Source: Acidiphilium sp. 37-60-79 (GTDB taxonomy: Bacteria; Pseudomonadota; Alphaproteobacteria; Acetobacterales; Acetobacteraceae). Taken from it: a DNA stretch of 39,470 bases. The stretch spans positions 1-39,470 of the forward strand of contig NCBV01000027.1 of NCBI GenBank assembly GCA_002279355.1. Reading direction: 5' to 3'. A program made the position numbers and the translations under genes. The notes beneath the pieces are model-generated. The model ran no database searches, was not told where the DNA came from, and was given only the letters and a program-made list of their open reading frames with translations. Below, piece by piece: positions 27,078 through 35,232 of the stretch. Each line of letters opens with the position of its first letter. Within the stretch, counting starts at the first letter, position 1.

Positions 27078-28271
27078 CTAATCGGGTTGGTCGAGAACGA
27101 CGCGGGCACCCTCGATGCGCAACTGTAACACCGGGGCCGGAACGCCACCGAAATGGCTGCGGATCAACGCCGGATGATCCACCAGGGCGCGGCCTTGCAG
27201 GCCCCAATAATCGATGAAGCTAATCACCGAGCCATCGCCCAAAACCCACCAGCTATAGGCTTGCAAATGTTCCGCAGGCGGGTTCGCTATAACTAGGGAG
27301 TCGCCATTCAGCGGACAATAGGGGCCGGTGATCTGCTCGCCGACCATGCCATAAAGCCCGGTGGGACCGGCAGGGCCGCCCGGCGTAAAGACTTGGTTTT
27401 GGGTTGACCAGAACAGATAAAATTTTTCATCACGAAACAGCAAATGCGGGCGCTCAAGCTCATCGGTCACCCCAATCGCGGTGATAATCGGCGCGAGCAC
27501 ATCCCAATGCTCAAGGCTGGCATCGCGTGCAACCGCAAGGCCCACCGCGCCGCAATGGCGATGGCTCTCGGCTTTGATGCTGGCCGCGAACACCAAATAG
27601 GTTTTGCCATCTTTGGGATTGTGAAAAATCCCCGGATCGCGAAACGCCTTGATTTGGCCCGGAAGTCCTGGCGCGGCGGGAACCCGCAAATAGGTCTGAT
27701 CGTCAGCCACGATAATTTCACGCGCCGGCGTCCAAGAATCGATGCGCGGCGTTCCTCCGGCGGGGTCAAGCTGGCCTTTGGTATGAAACAGCCGTTGCTG
27801 CACTGTGAGCGGATGTTCGCCACGCGTGCCGGCCGCGGTGAACAACAAATGAACCGTGACCCCGTCGGCCTCCAGCAAAGCCGAGCCAGACCATTCGCGG
27901 CTCCCCGGCGCGAACAAATCGGGCAACGCATTGCCACAATCATGCCATGTCGCCCCGACCAGCCAGAGCAGGCGGATGCGCGCAAGGCCGTGCCGGTCAA
28001 TCGGGTCCGGACATTGCGGCGCGGCGAGGGCGAACCATAACGTGCCGACCCCCATGCGCGTGGGGATGCGCGCAGCGGTGCCATCGGCGGTGGCGAGCGG
28101 CCACATATCCCACACATCAAGATCGGGCAGGATGGGCCGCGCATCGGCTGCGGTAATGATCGGTGCGGTGCGCGCCGCATCAGGCTTGATGCTGGCGATG
28201 ATCGCGGGAGACCATTCGGTCGGCGGCGGGGTGATCGTGGTTGCGTGTAGCGTCGCAGGGTTAGACAGCAT
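27078..28271 (-). CDS. GH68 family beta-fructosidase (levansucrase/sucrose-hydrolase type)
   Basis: A 397-residue enzyme acting on sucrose or a beta-fructoside. The catalytic triad of GH68 is visible: nucleophile D55 in DVWDMWPL, transition-state Asp D212 in FRDPGIF, and acid/base E273 in DELERPHLLF; EWSGSALL is also typical. It lacks a recognisable N-terminal signal peptide (MLSNPATLHATTITPPPTEW) and C-terminal anchors, and is shorter than secreted levansucrases. The gene overlaps the end of a sucrose-type permease gene by 11 bases, so intracellular sucrose cleavage is the best inference. A caution is that Zymomonas GH68 enzymes also lack classical signal peptides yet are found outside the cell. 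Whether it mainly hydrolyses or polymerises fructose cannot be told. Confidence 0.9.
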   Translation of the reverse strand: MLSNPATLHATTITPPPTEWSPAIIASIKPDAARTAPIITAADARPILPDLDVWDMWPLATADGTAARIPTRMGVGTLWFALAAPQCPDPIDRHGLARIRLLWLVGATWHDCGNALPDLFAPGSREWSGSALLEADGVTVHLLFTAAGTRGEHPLTVQQRLFHTKGQLDPAGGTPRIDSWTPAREIIVADDQTYLRVPAAPGLPGQIKAFRDPGIFHNPKDGKTYLVFAASIKAESHRHCGAVGLAVARDASLEHWDVLAPIITAIGVTDELERPHLLFRDEKFYLFWSTQNQVFTPGGPAGPTGLYGMVGEQITGPYCPLNGDSLVIANPPAEHLQAYSWWVLGDGSVISFIDYWGLQGRALVDHPALIRSHFGGVPAPVLQLRIEGARVVLDQPD

Positions 28272-29607
28272 GATGATCCGGTTGTTGGAGGGGCAGAATT
28301 GCGGGCTCGGTGGTGCGAATGCGCAGCGTGGCGATGGTCGCGAGCAGCATCAATGCGCCCGCCAACAGCAGCACATTGCGCGGATCTCCGCCCAGCAGCG
28401 GATGAAAAATCAACGGCATGGTCAGGCCAAAAATCAGCATCGGCACCACGATGAACATATTGAAAATGCCCATGTAAACGCCGGTGCGTGCGGGCGGAAT
28501 GCAGTTGGCGAGCATGATATAGGGGTTGCTCATCATGCTGGCCCAACCAAGGCCGATGCCCATGACCGCGACAAACAATAAGGTTTTGTCGCCGATCAGC
28601 GGTATGGAAAGCATCGAGATGGCAGTCGCCGCAAGGCTGAGGGCATGCAACCGGCGTGCGCCGAACCGGCGGCTCAGTGGCATCATCAAAAACGCCGCGA
28701 CAAACGCGATCAAATTATACCAAGCACCAATTTGGCCATTGGCCAGCACGGCGGCCCGAAATCCCGCCGATTGGGGCATCGCGGTGTGATAAACCGACAG
28801 CGCAATCGAATAAATGACGTAGCTCCAATAGGCCATCATCGCATACCATTGAAACAGGCTCATCACCGCCATTTGCCGCATCGGTCCTGGCATCTCGCGC
28901 ACCGCCTCGATGATTTCTGCCAGTGTCGCCCGCACGCCGGGCTTGCGCGCACGGATCGCCGCGATCTCAGCATCGCTGGATTTGAGTTCCGGCACGCTCA
29001 GCACCGAACACAGAATTGAGGTGATCGAAATGACCGCGCCGATCACAAAGGCGGCACGGGTGATTGCGGGAATGCCATTCGCGCTGAGCGCATTGCGATG
29101 CATGCCCAGCAACACCAAAGCGGTTGGCGCAATATAGGCGAGCGTTTGCGCGAGGCCGGTAAACGCCCCTTGGGTCAAGAACCCCGCGGTGCGCTGGCGC
29201 GGGTTGAGCCGGTCGCTCACATAAGCGCGATAAGGTTCCATAGTGATATTATTGGCGGAATCGAGCAGCCAGAGCAGCAAAGCCGCAACCCAAAGTGCCG
29301 GGCTATAGGGCATGGCCAACAGGCCGATGGTGCAGAGGATTGCGCCGATCAAAAAATACGGCACCCTTCGGCCAAATCGGCTGACGGTGCGATCACTCAT
29401 CGCCCCGATAATCGGCTGGAGCACCAATCCGGTCACCGGCCCTGCGAGCTGCAGCAAGGGCAGGGCGGCCTCACTCGCGCCGAGATAGCTGTAAATCGGC
29501 CCCATATTGCCTTGCTGCAGGCCGAAACTAAATTGGATGCCAAAGAACCCGACATTCATCAGAATGATGCGCCAGATCGATAAAACCGGTTTGGCGTCTT
29601 GCTCCAT
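28261..29607 (-). CDS. MFS sugar permease, SUC/SLC45-like proton:sucrose symporter family
   Basis: A 448-residue inner-membrane transporter with about twelve hydrophobic segments. The loop GAMSDRTVSRFGRRVPYFLIG carries the R-x-G-R-R-x-P signature of the sucrose/GPH-like symporters, and LLDSANNITMEPYRAYVSD resembles the following conserved segment of that group. The ATG at 29607 follows AGGAAGG; the open frame reaches 29736 but through the promoter and operator region. It is the first gene of the operon with GH68, zwf, edd and eda, all under a probable LacI operator at 29721-29736. Sucrose as substrate is inferred from family and the adjacent GH68 enzyme. Confidence 0.9.
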   Translation of the reverse strand: MEQDAKPVLSIWRIILMNVGFFGIQFSFGLQQGNMGPIYSYLGASEAALPLLQLAGPVTGLVLQPIIGAMSDRTVSRFGRRVPYFLIGAILCTIGLLAMPYSPALWVAALLLWLLDSANNITMEPYRAYVSDRLNPRQRTAGFLTQGAFTGLAQTLAYIAPTALVLLGMHRNALSANGIPAITRAAFVIGAVISITSILCSVLSVPELKSSDAEIAAIRARKPGVRATLAEIIEAVREMPGPMRQMAVMSLFQWYAMMAYWSYVIYSIALSVYHTAMPQSAGFRAAVLANGQIGAWYNLIAFVAAFLMMPLSRRFGARRLHALSLAATAISMLSIPLIGDKTLLFVAVMGIGLGWASMMSNPYIMLANCIPPARTGVYMGIFNMFIVVPMLIFGLTMPLIFHPLLGGDPRNVLLLAGALMLLATIATLRIRTTEPAILPLQQPDHHAV

Positions 29608-29685
29608 CACCTTCCTGCGGTTCCCACGTCGAATCGATGATGACGCATTTTTGAGTCCCTGCTTCCAATCATCGCGATATTTAGT

Positions 29686-29771
29686 CGGACAATCAATGTT
29701 ATGGCAGAAGCCGACCCAAACTACAATCGATTGCAATCAACTTTTGCGTTAAATTAGCCGGTCAATCAATG
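29686..29771. repeat. 13-bp direct repeats flanking the LacI operator
   Basis: CGGACAATCAATG (29686-29698) and CGGTCAATCAATG (29759-29771) match at 12 of 13 positions in the same orientation. Their centres lie 36.5 bases on either side of the operator centre at 29728.5, a 73-base separation close to seven helical turns. They may be binding sites for a second regulator or a remnant of duplication. Chance cannot be excluded. Confidence 0.45.
29721..29736. promoter_or_regulatory. Probable LacI-family operator between lacI and the MFS operon
   Basis: CTACAATCGATTGCAA matches the perfect palindrome upstream of the TonB receptor (33451-33466) at 14 of 16 positions and keeps the central CG of LacI/PurR-type operators. 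It lies 114 bases upstream of the permease start and 130 upstream of the regulator start, so it could control both directions. No clear -35/-10 pair was recognised around it. Confidence 0.75.
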
Positions 29772-29865
29772 CCAAGTCGGTTGGCGATTGGCGCGTGCAT
29801 CTTGTATGAGGGCAAGCGGCATGTCGGCCTATGCAAGTATCATTTTGCAAGAAGTGGATTGATCG

Positions 29866-30951
29866 TTGCGGACCAAGACAACGAAATTATCAGTACCCAG
29901 CAAGCCGGGTCTCGATCTGCCCATGCTCGGTGACATTGGATCGCAAGTGAAAATGGCCGATATCGCAATGTTGGCGGGCGTCTCGGAATCCACGGTTTCG
30001 CGGGCATTGGCCGGCAGTAAGCTGGTCAATGCGGTGACCCGCAAGCGGATTGAGGACATCGCAGCCAGCCAAAGCTACAGTATCGATCAGCGGGCGCGCA
30101 ATCTGCGCCTGTCAAGAACCGGAACCATCAGCGTGGTGTTCCCGCTCTCGCACGAATCCGAGCAAGGCATCGCCGATCCGTTCTTTTTGGAAATGCTCGG
30201 GAATTTAGCGGATGAGTTGAGCAATCGCGGCTATGATTTGTTGCTGCGCAAAATCCGTTCAGATGTGCCGCGCATGCTGGCCGATCTGCTGCGCGAAGGA
30301 CGCACCGACGGGGTGCTGTTGATCGGCCAGAGCACTCAGCATGGCTTGATCAATGAATTGGCGCAGAGCTACCGGCCTTTGGTGGTCTGGGGCGCGCGCC
30401 AGCCTGATAATGGCTATATCACGGTCGGCTCGGACAATATCGGCGGTGCGGCGGCGGCGGTGCGGCATTTGCTCGCGTGCGGTCATCGGCGCATAGCGTT
30501 TTTGGGCAATCGGCAATTGCCCGAAGTGGCCGCGCGCTATCAGGGATATAGCCAGGCGTTGAACGAGGCGGGCCTCGCGGTTGCCCCGGATTTGCTGCTG
30601 CCCGTGCCGTTCGACCGGCAAGGCGCGTTCGCCGCCATTTCTGGATTTCTCGACCGCGACCGGGCGATTGATGCGGTATTCGCCTCCTCGGATATCGTCG
30701 CGATTGCCGCGATCCGCGCTCTTGATCAGCATGGTTTAAAAGTGCCGCATGATGTCGCGGTGGTCGGGTTTGACGATATTATGGTTGCCGCAGCCTACAC
30801 GCCAGCCCTCTCAACCGTGCGTCAAGATATCGCCCTGGGCGCATCCACCATGGTTGACTTGTTATTTCGCCGGATCGAAGGCGAGGTAGTTGCGTCAGTG
30901 GAACTACCGACGACGCTGATGATCAGAGCCTCGTCCGAGCGCCTCGGCTAA
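29866..30951 (+). CDS. LacI-family transcriptional regulator of the sugar regulon
   Basis: A DNA-binding repressor of up to 361 residues. The N-terminal helix-turn-helix reads MADIAMLAGVSESTVSRALAG, followed by the hinge helix (YSIDQRARNLRLSRTGTI) and a periplasmic-binding-protein-like effector domain ending VVGFDDIMVAAAYTPALSTV. The start is uncertain: TTG at 29866 has a weak GAAGTGGA site upstream, while ATG at 29923 gives 342 residues, a common LacI length, but no clear ribosome site. It is divergent from the permease operon and convergent with the TonB receptor. The shared palindrome at 29721 and 33451 indicates that it regulates both and probably itself. The inducer is likely sucrose, fructose or a phosphorylated derivative, by context. 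Confidence 0.92.
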   Translation: MRTKTTKLSVPSKPGLDLPMLGDIGSQVKMADIAMLAGVSESTVSRALAGSKLVNAVTRKRIEDIAASQSYSIDQRARNLRLSRTGTISVVFPLSHESEQGIADPFFLEMLGNLADELSNRGYDLLLRKIRSDVPRMLADLLREGRTDGVLLIGQSTQHGLINELAQSYRPLVVWGARQPDNGYITVGSDNIGGAAAAVRHLLACGHRRIAFLGNRQLPEVAARYQGYSQALNEAGLAVAPDLLLPVPFDRQGAFAAISGFLDRDRAIDAVFASSDIVAIAAIRALDQHGLKVPHDVAVVGFDDIMVAAAYTPALSTVRQDIALGASTMVDLLFRRIEGEVVASVELPTTLMIRASSERLG

Positions 30952-30956
30952 ATTAA

Positions 30957-30980
30957 CCCCGCCCGATCACTCGGGCGGGG
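30957..30980. terminator. Bidirectional terminator between lacI and the TonB receptor gene
   Basis: CCCCGCCCGA and TCGGGCGGGG form a perfect 10-bp GC-rich stem with a TCAC loop. It lies 5 bases after the lacI stop and 8 bases beyond the receptor stop on the other strand. Read on the minus strand it is followed by TTAATTTAG, a reasonable U-tract, so it fits best as the terminator for the receptor gene; on the plus strand the tail is poor in T. Confidence 0.75.
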
Positions 30981-30988
30981 CACAATAA

Positions 30989-33370
30989 TCAATCGAACTT
31001 GTAGCGCAATGTCGCCTTCACCGTCCGGCCATTGGCAGCGCGCGCCGCCGTGGCAACACCGGGGCTAATATTGTCGAACTCGGTATAGGCCGTCGCATTG
31101 AGCAAATTATCGCCGGTGAATAGCAAGCTAAGCTTCGGCGTAATCTGGTAATTCAGGAACGCGCCGACCAGCACATAACCCGGCATGACAATGGTATTCT
31201 GGTTATCGCCATAGGAGGAGGTGGTGCCGTCGATATTCGCGCCCGCCGTCAGGTGATGATAGTAATAGGTCGGTGAGATTTGGAAAATCCAATTCGCTTG
31301 ACGCTGCGGAATCCTGCCGAGCGTGCCTGCGATGTTGGTTTTGGTAATCCGCGCATGGGTATAGGTCGCGCTGCCGCTGATGGTAAAATTATGATAAGAG
31401 TAACCAAGATCAACCTCCGCGCCATAGGCCCGATAGGTGTTGGTCGAGGAAACCTGCGTGGTCAAATCATAGTTCGATTCGGCGGTATCGGCGTTGAACA
31501 ACGTCACGAAACTGCTGAAATTGTCGTGCCGGTATTTAACACCGCCCTCATACTGCTTCACCACATTGATCGGAATCGGCACCGTGCCATTGAGCGAGCT
31601 GTTCGGCGCTGAGATCAAACGATCGCCATTGAAGGCCACACCATTGCTGATACGAGCAAATAACGAAAAATCGTGGGTGAATTGGTAGTTGCCACCAAAC
31701 GAATAGGACAGATGGTGAACTTTATAATTGACCGGCTGTTGGTTCGCAGGGGTATAGAAAGCGCCATTCGGGCCGAGCGTGCCAAAATTATAGTACCCAG
31801 AGGCCGACTGCATATCGTAGCGAATACCACCATCGAAATTGAAATGGCCAATCTGCCAGCCAAGATCAGCATAAGGCGCCGTGGTGACATAGGTGTTATT
31901 AATCACCCGCTCGCAGCACCCGCCAAACCCGCTGCCAATCCCGCCGATCGAAGACGTGCTATTGATCAGCGCCGGGTTGTTCTGGGTCGCCTGGAAAATA
32001 TAGCTATTGAAGTTCCAGGTTTCAAAAACCCGCTGTTGTGAAGCATAGAACCCGACATTCGGTGTCAGTGTGCCGAACCCGCCCGTGGCAATGTTGCGCG
32101 AGACTTGCAGATTATTCGCCAGCAAATTGAGATTATTGAGCTGCGTATTGAACACGACCGCCGGGAACGCCGCGCCGGTGAAGGGTAGGCCGACATTCGG
32201 GCCGTTCGCATAGGTCGCCCCGGTCAGCGCAATCGAGTTGCCGCTCGGATAGATGCCAAGGAAATTGCCCGAATTAGCGGCAAAGTCAAAATTATCATCG
32301 ACGCGAAAGCCATTGCCAAAGGTCTTACGGACCTCAAAGCCGATCGATTTGGTCACCGTGCTCAGTCCGGTCGAAAAATTGGTCGACCGGCGGCCATTGC
32401 TCGGCGTCAGCGTAACATCTGAGCCAAGATTGGAAGAGTAGAAACTCGCCGTGCGCGGGTCGATGCCGGGCAGCGGCACGATTTTGCCATTCACCGTGGT
32501 CACCGGCACCGGCAGGTAGGTCGGCGTTTGATCGTTCAGATATTTAAACCGGATGCGAATGAACCCACCTTCGAAATCATGGGTGAAATTGCCATGGATT
32601 TGGCCGCCATTGAACACTTGCAAGCCCGACGAACGATTGCCGGTGCCGATATGGTAAAAGCCCGCGATCTCGGCCCGATCATTGGCATCAATCGGCCCGC
32701 CATAATTGAAATCGACGCGGCGTTCGTCAAACCCAAGGCCGCTGGTCACCGAGACGCTGCCATTCTTGAAGCGCCCGGTGCGGTCGATGAAATTGATGAT
32801 GCCGCCCGGCGCGTTGGTCGCGAATACCGAGGAGGAGCCGCCGCGAACCACCTGCACGCGGCTGAGCAAACCATCGATGCGCACGAAACTGTCAGGCGTT
32901 GCGAAGTCTAGATCGCCAAATTGCAAGACGGGTAGGCCATTTTCCTGAAATTGCACATAGCGCGTGCCGCCCGCCGAAATCGGCAAGCCGCGGGCAGTGA
33001 CGTTGGCATTGCCCTCACCCCCCGATGATTCCGTATGAATACCTGGCACATTACGCAACACCGCCGATGCTGAATTCGCGCCCGATCGCTTAATCTGGGC
33101 CGCGCCAAGCGTGCTAACCGACACGCTCGACTGCATTTCCGTCACGTGATGGGCCGTGCCGGTGACCACGATCGCACTCAAATTGAGCGGATTGACATTG
33201 GCCCCCGCTGCCTTCGACGGTTTCGCCGCCTTGGCAGGCGTTATCGGCGCGGCATTGCCTGATGGGGCGGTTTGGGCGTGCGCGCAGGCAAAGCTCAGCA
33301 TGGTAGCGACGAGTGCCGTTGTTACAAAAAGCGATGGCGTGTGCAGCGATAATGCGCGATGGCGGATCAT
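30989..33370 (-). CDS. TonB-dependent outer-membrane receptor, probably for a sugar
   Basis: A 793-residue outer-membrane beta-barrel transporter energised by TonB. It has a signal peptide (hydrophobic VTTALVATMLSFACAHA, cut before QTAPS), a Pro/Ala/Lys-rich linker, then the plug domain: IVVTGTAHHVTEMQSSVSVS, VLRNVPGIHTESSGGEGNAN, VQVVRGGSSSVFATNAPGG. The rest is barrel, ending VKATLRYKFD. The ATG at 33370 follows GGGAGAGAA. Although such receptors often take up siderophores, the perfect LacI-type palindrome 81 bases upstream and the convergent lacI point to uptake of the same carbohydrate handled by the permease and GH68 enzyme. No ExbB/ExbD/TonB genes are nearby. Confidence 0.93.
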   Translation of the reverse strand: MIRHRALSLHTPSLFVTTALVATMLSFACAHAQTAPSGNAAPITPAKAAKPSKAAGANVNPLNLSAIVVTGTAHHVTEMQSSVSVSTLGAAQIKRSGANSASAVLRNVPGIHTESSGGEGNANVTARGLPISAGGTRYVQFQENGLPVLQFGDLDFATPDSFVRIDGLLSRVQVVRGGSSSVFATNAPGGIINFIDRTGRFKNGSVSVTSGLGFDERRVDFNYGGPIDANDRAEIAGFYHIGTGNRSSGLQVFNGGQIHGNFTHDFEGGFIRIRFKYLNDQTPTYLPVPVTTVNGKIVPLPGIDPRTASFYSSNLGSDVTLTPSNGRRSTNFSTGLSTVTKSIGFEVRKTFGNGFRVDDNFDFAANSGNFLGIYPSGNSIALTGATYANGPNVGLPFTGAAFPAVVFNTQLNNLNLLANNLQVSRNIATGGFGTLTPNVGFYASQQRVFETWNFNSYIFQATQNNPALINSTSSIGGIGSGFGGCCERVINNTYVTTAPYADLGWQIGHFNFDGGIRYDMQSASGYYNFGTLGPNGAFYTPANQQPVNYKVHHLSYSFGGNYQFTHDFSLFARISNGVAFNGDRLISAPNSSLNGTVPIPINVVKQYEGGVKYRHDNFSSFVTLFNADTAESNYDLTTQVSSTNTYRAYGAEVDLGYSYHNFTISGSATYTHARITKTNIAGTLGRIPQRQANWIFQISPTYYYHHLTAGANIDGTTSSYGDNQNTIVMPGYVLVGAFLNYQITPKLSLLFTGDNLLNATAYTEFDNISPGVATAARAANGRTVKATLRYKFD

Positions 33371-33450
33371 TGTTCTCTCCCTGTCGAATCTGGTGCGTTT
33401 TGACTAACGCCTCTCAGAATTTCCTAAACTGGAATCCTGCCTAGACCCAT

Positions 33451-33466
33451 TTGCAATCGATTGCAA
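33451..33466. promoter_or_regulatory. LacI-family operator upstream of the TonB receptor gene
   Basis: TTGCAATCGATTGCAA is a perfect 16-bp palindrome with a central CG, the form expected for LacI-family sites. It lies 81 bases upstream of the receptor ATG. A 14-of-16 match lies at 29721-29736 in front of the permease operon. No other close match was noticed in the window. Confidence 0.8.
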
Positions 33467-33520
33467 CAACTTTCTGCCGTCGCCAGATCAGCGCCTGCTC
33501 GTGATCGCACGGGATGGCGC

Positions 33521-33550
33521 TTGTAGTCAGCCGATTCGCTCCTCTAAGAT
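33521..33550 (+). promoter_or_regulatory. Possible sigma-70 promoter for the heparinase-galE-purH cluster
   Basis: TTGTAG at 33521-33526 and TAAGAT at 33545-33550 are separated by 18 bases and sit just before a 20-codon ORF and the heparinase-like gene. The match to the consensus is moderate; no other candidate in this gap is better. Confidence 0.3.
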
Positions 33551-33555
33551 ACGGT

Positions 33556-33618
33556 ATGGCAAAACCGAGAAAACCAGATCACACGCGTCTGCCATCAAGC
33601 GCGGCGAGCCGCAGATGA
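33556..33618 (+). CDS. 20-codon ORF coupled to the heparinase-like gene
   Basis: An ATG at 33556 opens a frame of 20 codons starting MAKPRKPDHTRLPSS and ending RR, whose TGA overlaps the next gene's ATG (ATGA at 33615-33618). The peptide is strongly basic and proline-containing. The overlap is the form used for translational coupling and would explain why the heparinase-like gene has no clear ribosome site of its own. It could be a leader peptide, or the surviving ends of a larger upstream gene; in many alphaproteobacteria an RsmB-type rRNA methyltransferase gene stands here. No strong ribosome site precedes it. Confidence 0.35.
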   Translation: MAKPRKPDHTRLPSSAASRR

Positions 33619-35189
33619 GCGGCCCCCGAGAATGGGTGGCGCGTTTCGCCGGCTTGCGCGGGCCGGCGATCCCTGATGCGCCCTCACTATCGATCCGCGA
33701 TCCTTGGCCCGGTGATCCCGGTCACGGCGCCCGGTTGCTCAAAGGCGATATCGATTATTTGGGCGCAGCACGGCGCTTGGTGCCCGGCGGCTTTGCCGAT
33801 CCGCACGGCAGTATCGTGCTGCTCGATCATGTTCACGGCTTCACCTGGTTGCGCGATTTACGCGCCCTCGGCACCGATGCCGCGCGCGGCCGGGCGCGGG
33901 CGCTGATCACCGATTGGATCGAGTGTGGTTCGCTGCCGGATCGGGCGATGAAACCGGCCGTCACCGGCGCGCGGCTCGCCTCCTGGCTCGGCCATTACGA
34001 TTTTTTCGCCGCCTCCGCCGATGATGTGTTTCGCCAATCGATGATGGCCCGGCTGGTCGCCGATGCCCGCGCTCTGTCGGCCGCCTTGCCCGCCGAAGCG
34101 CGAGATGGTTCGGGATTAACCGCGATCAAAGGCCTGATCGCCGCCTCCGTCGCAATGCCCGACCATGCGGTGTTCTTGCCCCGCGCCTTGCGGTTTTTGC
34201 CCCCAGAAATCGAGCGACAGGTCTTGGCCGATGGCGGGCATATCGAGCGCAGCCCGGCGGCGCATTTACAAGCCCTGCAGGATTTGGCCGAAATTCGCGC
34301 GTTGTTACAGGCCGGACGCGCCGAAGCGCCCGCCGCCTTGCCCGGCGCCATCGAACGCATGGCCGTCGCCTTGCGGGCGCTGCGCCATGGCGATGGCGGC
34401 CTCGCATTATTCAACGGCTCGCGGGAGGATTGGCCCAATTTGATCGATCTGGTGCTCAGCCAAGCCGGGCGCACCGGGCGCAGCTCCAACGCCCTGCCGG
34501 TGAGCGGGTTTCACCGCCTCGCAGCGGGCAAAAGCGTGGTCATCGTCGATGCCGGCGCTCCCGCGCCAGCTGGCGCCGACCGTCTCGCCCATGCCGGCAC
34601 GCTCTCGTTTGAGTTTTCAGTCGGGCGCGAGCGGGTCGTGGTGAATTGCGGTGCCGCACCCGCATCCGCGGGCGAATGGCACGATGCGTTGCGCGCCACA
34701 GCCGCCCATTCAACCTTGGTGATCGCTGACGTATCCTCCTCCGAACTCACCGCGAATGGTTTGGGCCGTCGGCCCACCCAGGTCGATGCGCAACGCCAGG
34801 AGGCCAATGGCGCGCATTGGCTCGAGCTGAGCCATGATGGCTGGCGTGGCCTGTTCGGTGCGCTGCATCGCCGCCGTCTCTATTTGGCCGAAAGTGGCGA
34901 GGATGTGCGCGGCGAAGACGCGGTCGAGGCGGATGAGGGCCAGCCATACAGCTTGCGGTTTCATTTGCACCCCTCCGTGACGGTGAGCCTGCAACAAGAT
35001 AGCGGCAGCGCGCTGCTGCGTTTGCCCAGCGGCCAAGGCTGGCGGTTCCGCGCCGATGGGGCGGTGCTGAGCATCGAGGAAAGCGTGTATTTTGGCGGGG
35101 TGGAACCGCGCCGGGCTGAGCAGCTCGTGCTGACCGGCATGGTTGATGGCCCACAACAGGTGAAATGGGCGTTGACCAAAGTGGGCTAA
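33615..35189 (+). CDS. Heparinase II/III family protein
   Basis: A 524-residue protein of the heparinase II/III-like family found beside purH in many alphaproteobacteria. The N-terminal half is helical and would form the alpha/alpha barrel (RLASWLGHYDFFAA, GLTAIKGLIAASVAMPD). The C-terminal half carries SGFHRLAAGKSVVIVDAG, LSFEFSVGRERVVVNCG, and HSTLVIADVSSSEL, typical of the beta-sandwich lyase domain. No signal peptide is visible. The ATG at 33615 begins MSGPREWVARFAGLRG and overlaps the stop of a 20-codon ORF; the in-frame extension to 33501 lacks homology. The substrate is unknown, and a polysaccharide-lyase or envelope role is inferred only from the fold. Confidence 0.88.
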   Translation: MSGPREWVARFAGLRGPAIPDAPSLSIRDPWPGDPGHGARLLKGDIDYLGAARRLVPGGFADPHGSIVLLDHVHGFTWLRDLRALGTDAARGRARALITDWIECGSLPDRAMKPAVTGARLASWLGHYDFFAASADDVFRQSMMARLVADARALSAALPAEARDGSGLTAIKGLIAASVAMPDHAVFLPRALRFLPPEIERQVLADGGHIERSPAAHLQALQDLAEIRALLQAGRAEAPAALPGAIERMAVALRALRHGDGGLALFNGSREDWPNLIDLVLSQAGRTGRSSNALPVSGFHRLAAGKSVVIVDAGAPAPAGADRLAHAGTLSFEFSVGRERVVVNCGAAPASAGEWHDALRATAAHSTLVIADVSSSELTANGLGRRPTQVDAQRQEANGAHWLELSHDGWRGLFGALHRRRLYLAESGEDVRGEDAVEADEGQPYSLRFHLHPSVTVSLQQDSGSALLRLPSGQGWRFRADGAVLSIEESVYFGGVEPRRAEQLVLTGMVDGPQQVKWALTKVG

Positions 35190-35232
35190 CCCCGGATAGC
35201 AGCGCGTCCTTGATGATGAAACAGAGGCAGAT

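Noticed and set aside
26136-27128. Plus-strand open frame of about 330 codons opposite the ED-operon zwf
   Set aside because: The translation is rich in His, Arg and Ile without motifs, as expected for a reverse-complement shadow of a conserved gene.
33371-33614. Catabolic or iron (Fur) regulatory box upstream of the TonB receptor
   Set aside because: No sequence resembling the Fur 19-bp consensus was seen; the only strong site is the LacI-type palindrome.
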